Origin: an uncultured Clostridia bacterium
Lineage (GTDB): Bacteria > Bacillota > Clostridia > Christensenellales > Borkfalkiaceae
DNA: 8,929 nucleotides
Assembly: GCA_947581885.1 (NCBI GenBank)
Contig: CANPWF010000059.1
Location: 1-8,929, forward strand
Reading direction: 5' to 3'
The translations under genes were made by a program, and so were the position numbers. Shown piece after piece: positions 6,696 to 8,929 of this stretch (position 1 is the stretch's first letter; each line of letters starts with the position of its first letter). The notes under the pieces are model-generated. The model was not told the DNA's origin, made no database searches, and was given only the letters and a program-made list of their open reading frames with translations.

Positions 6696-6711
6696 GACAA
6701 AATATCTTGTC
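6696..6711. promoter_or_regulatory. 16-bp near-palindrome upstream of the -10 box (operator candidate)
   Basis: GACAAAATATCTTGTC is symmetric at 14 of 16 positions (GACAA-R-ATAT-Y-TTGTC). Its centre lies about 31 nt before the predicted transcription start, where the -35 contact would fall. The promoter it overlaps lacks a good -35 box. A dimeric regulator bound here could block RNA polymerase or stand in for the missing -35 contact. The sequence differs from the palindrome at 165-183, so a different regulator is implied. Confidence 0.5.
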
Positions 6712-6719
6712 ATGAAATA

Positions 6720-6728
6720 TGTTATAAT
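6720..6728 (+). promoter_or_regulatory. Extended -10 promoter for the regulator module
   Basis: TG-T-TATAAT (6720-6728) is an exact extended -10 element with a consensus hexamer at 6723-6728. At the correct distance (about 6700-6705) there is no recognisable -35 box. TTGTCA at 6707-6712 is only 10 bp away and cannot serve. The transcription start should be near 6735, giving a leader of about 270 nt before the sigma-like gene. Confidence 0.65.
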
Positions 6729-6772
6729 ATGCACATGAGCAATAACATAAGCCGTAGAACCGGATAAGGAAA

Positions 6773-6796
6773 ATGCTACAACTGAATACTGCCTAA
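6773..6796 (+). CDS. Possible 7-codon leader peptide
   Basis: ATG 6773 opens a seven-residue frame, MLQLNTA, ending at TAA 6794-6796. AAGGA (6766-6770) lies just upstream, with a short spacing. A preceding ten-codon ORF (6735-6767, MSNNISRRTG) starts almost exactly at the predicted transcription start, and its stop overlaps this SD. Short peptides at the head of a foldable leader suit translation-dependent attenuation, but frames this short arise easily by chance. Confidence 0.15.
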   Translation: MLQLNTA

Positions 6797-6875
6797 GAGA
6801 AACTGGATCCCGCACTCGAACGGCCGAATGAGTTTAACGACAGATTAACCCATAAGAGTTTTTGTATAGCTCTTT

Positions 6876-6924
6876 GCCACGGGTGGCACATTCGGTCTTT
6901 TTGGTTGCCGATTGTGCCTGTGGC
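6876..6924 (+). promoter_or_regulatory. Long leader hairpin with a competing partner
   Basis: GGCACATTCGG (6885-6895) pairs with CCGATTGTGCC (6908-6918) with one mismatch. Outside a small internal loop, GCCAC (6876-6880) pairs with GTGGC (6920-6924). The loop contains CTTTTTGG. The arm at 6889-6897 can instead pair with 6822-6830, which would dissolve this hairpin. Confidence 0.5.
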
Positions 6925-6938
6925 TGCTTTCGAAAATA

Positions 6939-6970
6939 AAACAAGGCATGCCGCAAGGCATGGTTTGTTT
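6939..6970 (+). terminator. GNRA-capped terminator-like hairpin before the sigma-like gene
   Basis: CATGCC (6947-6952), tetraloop GCAA and GGCATG (6957-6962) form the upper stem. AAACAAG (6939-6945) pairs with TTTGTTT (6964-6970) below one G-G mismatch. The pattern of A-rich left flank, GC stem and T-rich right flank resembles a bidirectional intrinsic terminator, although the T-tract is interrupted. It ends 36 nt before the start codon at 7006, so as an attenuator it would control the regulator pair. Confidence 0.5.
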
Positions 6971-7005
6971 CTGTCTGGCGACATGTCTCAATAGGAGATA
7001 TGTTT

Positions 7006-7410
7006 ATGGAAACCGGACAGCGTAACGAAAAAGATGAATTGAGAGCGAGATTTACGGTCTGGCTCAAGACGCTTCTTCGCAGAGCAAAAATCGATTACAT
7101 ACGGCTCGAGCGACGTTACCCAAAAACAGTCACTTTGGAGTTGACAGAAAAAGAGACCGTAATACCACCACCTGAGAGCGTCACGCCCAACAGTTTTGAC
7201 TTTGAAAACGACAAGCTGAGAGCCGCATTCGTGCGGCTCTCATTGTCTAAAAGAAGTATTTTGGAGATGCTCTTCGTGCGGGGGCTTGAGGCAAATGAGG
7301 CGGCCCGGGAAATGGGATGTACGATCCAGCACGTGTACAATCTTCGGTCAAAAGCGTTAAAAGAACTGAGAGCAGAAATGTCCAAAGAGGAGGGCAATGA
7401 TGATGAATAA
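7006..7410 (+). CDS. Sigma-70 region-4-like regulator of a conjugative-type element
   Basis: I prefer ATG 7006 because AGGAG (6993-6997) lies 8 nt upstream of it. ATG 7000 in the same frame is only 2 nt from that SD. The product has 134 residues. A charged N-terminal helix (about 5-38) is followed by a linker with PPPESVTPNSFDFENDKL (54-71). A region-4-like helix-turn-helix follows: LSLSKRSILEMLFVRGLEANEAAREMGCTIQHV with YNLRSKALKELRAEM (roughly 78-125). Sigma region 2 is absent, so it is not a complete sigma factor. Such short sigma-like proteins are typically found with a small HTH_16 protein in the control region of Tn916-like and other clostridial elements, exactly as here. Its 3' end overlaps the next gene by 14 nt. 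Presumed role: transcriptional regulator of transfer or excision genes. The target is unknown. Confidence 0.82.
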   Translation: METGQRNEKDELRARFTVWLKTLLRRAKIDYIRLERRYPKTVTLELTEKETVIPPPESVTPNSFDFENDKLRAAFVRLSLSKRSILEMLFVRGLEANEAAREMGCTIQHVYNLRSKALKELRAEMSKEEGNDDE

Positions 7411-7594
7411 TGAAGAGTTTCGGTGTCTGCTGAAACGCGCCACGGAAGGAGATAAAGCCAGCATAGAAGAAATTTTGAGATTATATTCCCCGTTGATAGA
7501 CAGAAATTCCTATATACACGGAAAACTCGACGAAGACCTTCGGCAATATCTGCTTTTGAAGGTCTCCCAAAATATTCACAAATTCAGTTCATAA
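7397..7594 (+). CDS. HTH_16 (Tn916 ORF8-like) small regulatory protein
   Basis: This 65-residue protein starts inside the end of the sigma-like gene, with three in-register ATGs at 7397, 7400 and 7403. AGAGGAGG lies just upstream (7386-7393), and from its distance 7400 or 7403 may be the true start. The pattern FRCLLKRATEGDKASIEEIL, then LRLYSPLIDRNSYIHGKLDE (residues 27-46), then DLRQYLLLKVSQNIHKF matches the helix-turn-helix family encoded by conjugative transposons. The signature is 'Y.PLI...S...G..DEDL.Q.L'. Length is normal for the family (about 65-80). It is translationally coupled to the sigma-like protein, and the two are likely to act together. In related elements xis and int often follow on the same strand. 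Here no xis is seen and the recombinase is on the opposite strand. Confidence 0.85.
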   Translation: MMMNNEEFRCLLKRATEGDKASIEEILRLYSPLIDRNSYIHGKLDEDLRQYLLLKVSQNIHKFSS

Positions 7595-7892
7595 AATTGA
7601 AAAACCACGCCTCTTTTCTCTGTGTCAAAATGCAGGAAGAGAGAAATGTATGGGATCGGGATGGATGACGAAGCGGGGCGTAGGGGACGCGCGTCCGGTC
7701 CGATGGGAACATTATCGATTTATTACGAAATACTTTCGAGATAAAAAGGGGGCACTTATTTGAGAGGGGATATAGACCCATATAACCATAATCGTGATGC
7801 GGGATCCGTGTTTCCTCGTGCCCCTTTTGTTAGCTCCATGCTTTTTTGATGGCATAATGTTTGCATCGGAGGGGAGCAACCCTCTATTACAG
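7595..7892. other. About 300-nt gap between convergent genes; tiny ORFs and repeats
   Basis: No convincing gene is present. What can be seen is a local GC-rich island (about 7660-7710) containing the perfect 12-bp palindrome GGACGCGCGTCC (7685-7696), and a long inverted repeat at 7744-7828. There are also two very short plus-strand ORFs in one frame. The first (7646-7744, 32 codons, beginning MYGIGMDDE) has a purine-rich stretch upstream. The second (TTG 7760-7849, 29 codons, containing RGDIDPYNHNRDAG) lies 7 nt after AAAGGGGG. They are separated by one TAA and 15 nt. They could be a decayed gene, but I recognise neither product. An excisionase or attachment site could be expected here but none can be identified. 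Confidence 0.4.
7744..7828. repeat. Inverted repeat with 62-nt interior
   Basis: AAAAGGGGGCAC (7744-7755) is matched by GTGCCCCTTTT (7818-7828): 11 bp with one bulged G. The right arm ends in TTTT, so in plus-strand RNA it resembles a large-loop terminator for the HTH_16 transcript. Its mirror could do the same for the recombinase transcript. It could equally be a pair of protein-binding arms. Confidence 0.4.
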
Positions 7893-8789
7893 TTACAGAG
7901 TATTTCGATAATTGAATTTTTTAAGAACCTTGATTTTTCGTGTGGTAGTCACTTCGGTATATCGTTCCGTAATCGCGATATTGGAATGTCCAAGGATTTC
8001 TTGTACGGCTCTTAGATCAGCACCGTTTGCCAATAAATTTGTAGCGAACGTATGACGAAGATAATGCGGCGTAGCATTTGGACTGATTCTCGCAAGATCG
8101 CGGTACTTACAAAAAATATCCTCAATGGCATGGATGGTAATGGGGGAGCGGTTACGGTTGACGAAAAGGAAACTGTGTTCGATGCCAAGCGTTTTCCTGA
8201 TGCAAATCCACGCCTTAATGTTATCAACGGTCTCAGGACAGGAGAGGTAGAGCAACCGTTCTTTTTTGCCTTTCCCATGAATCAATATGATCCGCGTGCG
8301 CAGATCGATATCATCCAGACGTATGGCTGCGGCTTCTCCGATGCGTATACCTGTAGAACAAAGCAAATCGAGCAGGGCGACATCTCTCGTCGTTTGAAAA
8401 AGTTGAAACGGTGAAAATGCCTCGCTACGTTTTTTTACGACTGCGCCCAAGAGTTTTTTGATGTTGTGAACAGGGATCGTGCGGGGGAGCGTTTTTTCTG
8501 TTTTGAGCTTAAATTCAAATTGAAGCAGGGGATTTTCCAGTCGATTGTTTCGGTACACATATTTAAAGAACTGCTTTATGCTTGCCAAATGTCTTTTGAC
8601 GGTAGAGGTTTTATGCTTGGATGCCAGTTCGGAAATATAGTCCATGATGGTCTTTCCCGGATGCGCGGTAATAAACTCGGCATATAGCCCCAAGTCGGAA
8701 CGGTATGCTGCAATCGTATTGTCTCCCAGGGTCCTGCTCAATCGGCAAAAGTTCAAAAAATTTGTGATGAGGCTAAAAATCTCTTCCAT
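7893..8789 (-). CDS. Tyrosine recombinase/integrase (XerC/XerD-like)
   Basis: This 298-residue protein has standard XerC/D length. The N-terminal core-binding domain (about 1-95) includes the DNTIAAYRSDLGLY helix (23-36) and the KRHLASIKQFFKYVYR segment (65-80). The catalytic domain has all six residues: Arg149 in STGIRIGEAA, Lys173 in HGKGKKER, His242 and Arg245 in PHYLRHTFATNLL, His268 in LGHSNI, and Tyr277 in ERYTEV as nucleophile. It should therefore be active in site-specific strand exchange. AAGGAG on the minus strand (8806-8801) lies 11 nt before the ATG. It lacks the N-terminal arm-binding domain of Tn916/lambda integrases, so a simple Xer-type target is more likely than a complex attP. 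It converges on the regulator pair and diverges from the unknown gene at 8882. Possible roles are element integration or excision, dimer resolution, or local DNA inversion. Confidence 0.92.
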   Translation of the reverse strand: MEEIFSLITNFLNFCRLSRTLGDNTIAAYRSDLGLYAEFITAHPGKTIMDYISELASKHKTSTVKRHLASIKQFFKYVYRNNRLENPLLQFEFKLKTEKTLPRTIPVHNIKKLLGAVVKKRSEAFSPFQLFQTTRDVALLDLLCSTGIRIGEAAAIRLDDIDLRTRIILIHGKGKKERLLYLSCPETVDNIKAWICIRKTLGIEHSFLFVNRNRSPITIHAIEDIFCKYRDLARISPNATPHYLRHTFATNLLANGADLRAVQEILGHSNIAITERYTEVTTTRKIKVLKKFNYRNTL

Positions 8790-8815
8790 TTTTTGTTTTT
8801 CTCCTTGTTTTACTA

Positions 8816-8844
8816 TTGAAAATTATAACGGAATATGGTAAAAT
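8816..8844 (+). promoter_or_regulatory. Plus-strand promoter for the gene at 8882
   Basis: TTGAAA (8816-8821), a 17-bp spacer and TAAAAT (8839-8844), with an upstream TG (8836-8837) making an extended -10, give a good sigma-A promoter. Its start should lie near 8851. A direct repeat of AATATGG occurs at 8832-8838 and 8842-8848. The copies are 10 bp apart, one helical turn, and straddle the -10 box, so they could be a regulator's binding site. Confidence 0.7.
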
Positions 8845-8850
8845 ATGGAA
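8822..8850 (-). promoter_or_regulatory. Minus-strand promoter candidate for the recombinase
   Basis: Read on the minus strand, TATAAT (8827-8822) is an exact -10 hexamer. The best -35 at 17 bp is a weak TTCCAT (8850-8845). Transcription would start about 26 nt before the recombinase ATG. The element lies inside the spacer of the opposing promoter, so the two cannot be occupied together. Confidence 0.5.
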
Positions 8851-8881
8851 GGAATAACTCTTTATTATTGAAGGGCAATAT

Positions 8882-8929
8882 ATGTCAGTTAAAGACTTAT
8901 TGATCAAGCGCTTAAATTATTTGGAAAAG
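8882..8929 (+). CDS. N-terminus of an unknown protein (partial, 16 codons)
   Basis: ATG 8882 follows AAGGG (8871-8875) by 6 nt and is preceded by a good promoter at 8816-8844. The frame MSVKDLLIKRLNYLEK stays open to the window end. The 16 residues are basic and helical-looking, which is not enough for a family assignment. It is divergent from the recombinase and shares a 92-nt regulatory region with it, so the two are probably linked in regulation or function. Confidence 0.55.
   Translation, partial: MSVKDLLIKRLNYLEK

Larger units (their letters stand above)
6735..7005 (+). ncRNA. Long structured leader of the sigma-like/HTH pair
   Basis: This stretch between the extended -10 promoter and the gene at 7006 has no substantial gene. 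It is rich in pairing options: ACCC/GGGT (6848-6851/6881-6884) enclosing AAGAG/CTCTT (6854-6858/6870-6874), TGCCA/TGGCA (6875-6879/6884-6888), a long hairpin at 6876-6924, and a GNRA-capped hairpin at 6939-6970. GGCCGAATG (6822-6830) is complementary, with one wobble, to CATTCGGTC (6889-6897), which is also an arm of the long hairpin. The leader can therefore switch between two folds. Very short ORFs lie near its 5' end. An attenuation leader resembling those upstream of conjugative-transposon genes is the best guess. No known RNA family is recognised. Confidence 0.45.

Noticed and set aside
6707..6712. TTGTCA as a -35 box for the promoter at 6723-6728
   Set aside because: The spacer to TATAAT is only 10 bp, too short. 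The bases are better explained as the right arm of the palindrome.
6834..7067. Minus-strand open frame antisense to the leader and the sigma-like gene start
   Set aside because: Composition is low-complexity and basic with no supporting SD. The structured leader explains the sequence better. If the protein proved conserved beyond the RNA pairing, this should be revisited.
7760..7786. TTGAGA (7760-7765) with TATAAC (7781-7786) as a plus-strand promoter
   Set aside because: The spacer is 15 bp and both boxes are imperfect. No convincing gene follows on the plus strand.
6805..7807. 10-bp inverted match GGATCCCGCA (6805-6814) and TGCGGGATCC (7798-7807)
   Set aside because: More than half of it is the self-complementary GGATCC. 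Matches of this length are expected by chance over this distance, and the flanks diverge.
1..8929. CRISPR arrays, tRNA/rRNA genes, insertion-sequence ends
   Set aside because: No regularly spaced repeats, no tRNA cloverleaf and no terminal inverted repeats bounding a transposase were seen on either strand.

Overview
The window looks like part of an integrated mobile element in a Bacillota (Firmicutes) genome, most likely a clostridial gut-type lineage. This is inferred from strong purine-rich Shine-Dalgarno (SD) sites, near-consensus sigma-A promoters, U-tract terminators and the protein families present. No relaxase, coupling protein, plasmid Rep or phage structural gene is visible, so whether the element is an ICE, an IME or a prophage cannot be decided here.

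Layout. (1) 1-132: the 3' end of a RelE/YafQ-like toxin gene. (2) 133-404: a perfect-consensus promoter (TTGACA-17-TATAAT) with a palindrome abutting its -35 box, followed by a leader of four hairpins, two of them shaped like intrinsic terminators, before the first gene. (3) 405-6633: a tight same-strand operon of five DNA-processing genes: a DUF932-like protein, a YqaJ-type exonuclease (1-nt overlap with the gene before it), a RecD2-like helicase, a protein with a C-terminal exodeoxyribonuclease-X-like domain, and a zinc-finger/TOPRIM-like primase-type protein. It is closed by a terminator starting at the base after the last stop codon. Two of its gaps hold a hairpin directly upstream of the next SD. 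(4) 6661-7005: an extended -10 promoter with a near-perfect 16-bp palindrome just upstream, then a roughly 270-nt leader with mutually exclusive foldings and a terminator-like hairpin. (5) 7006-7594: an overlapping pair, a sigma-70 region-4-like regulator and a small Tn916 ORF8-like (HTH_16) protein. This pair is typical of the control module of conjugative transposons. (6) 7595-7892: about 300 nt with no convincing gene, but with two tiny in-frame ORFs, a 12-bp palindrome and a long inverted repeat. (7) 7893-8789, minus strand: a complete tyrosine recombinase converging on the regulator pair. (8) 8790-8929: a compact divergent promoter region and the first 16 codons of an unknown plus-strand gene.

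Working model (inference). The five-gene operon is a replication/recombination kit: an exonuclease resects DNA, a helicase unwinds it, a primase-like protein acts on it, and the DUF932-like protein sits where a RecT-type annealase often sits. The sigma-like/HTH_16 pair would control the element and the recombinase would move it. The most unusual part is the RNA-level architecture. Both transcription units open with a structured leader carrying terminator-like hairpins behind a promoter with a palindromic operator candidate, which suggests control by attenuation or antitermination.
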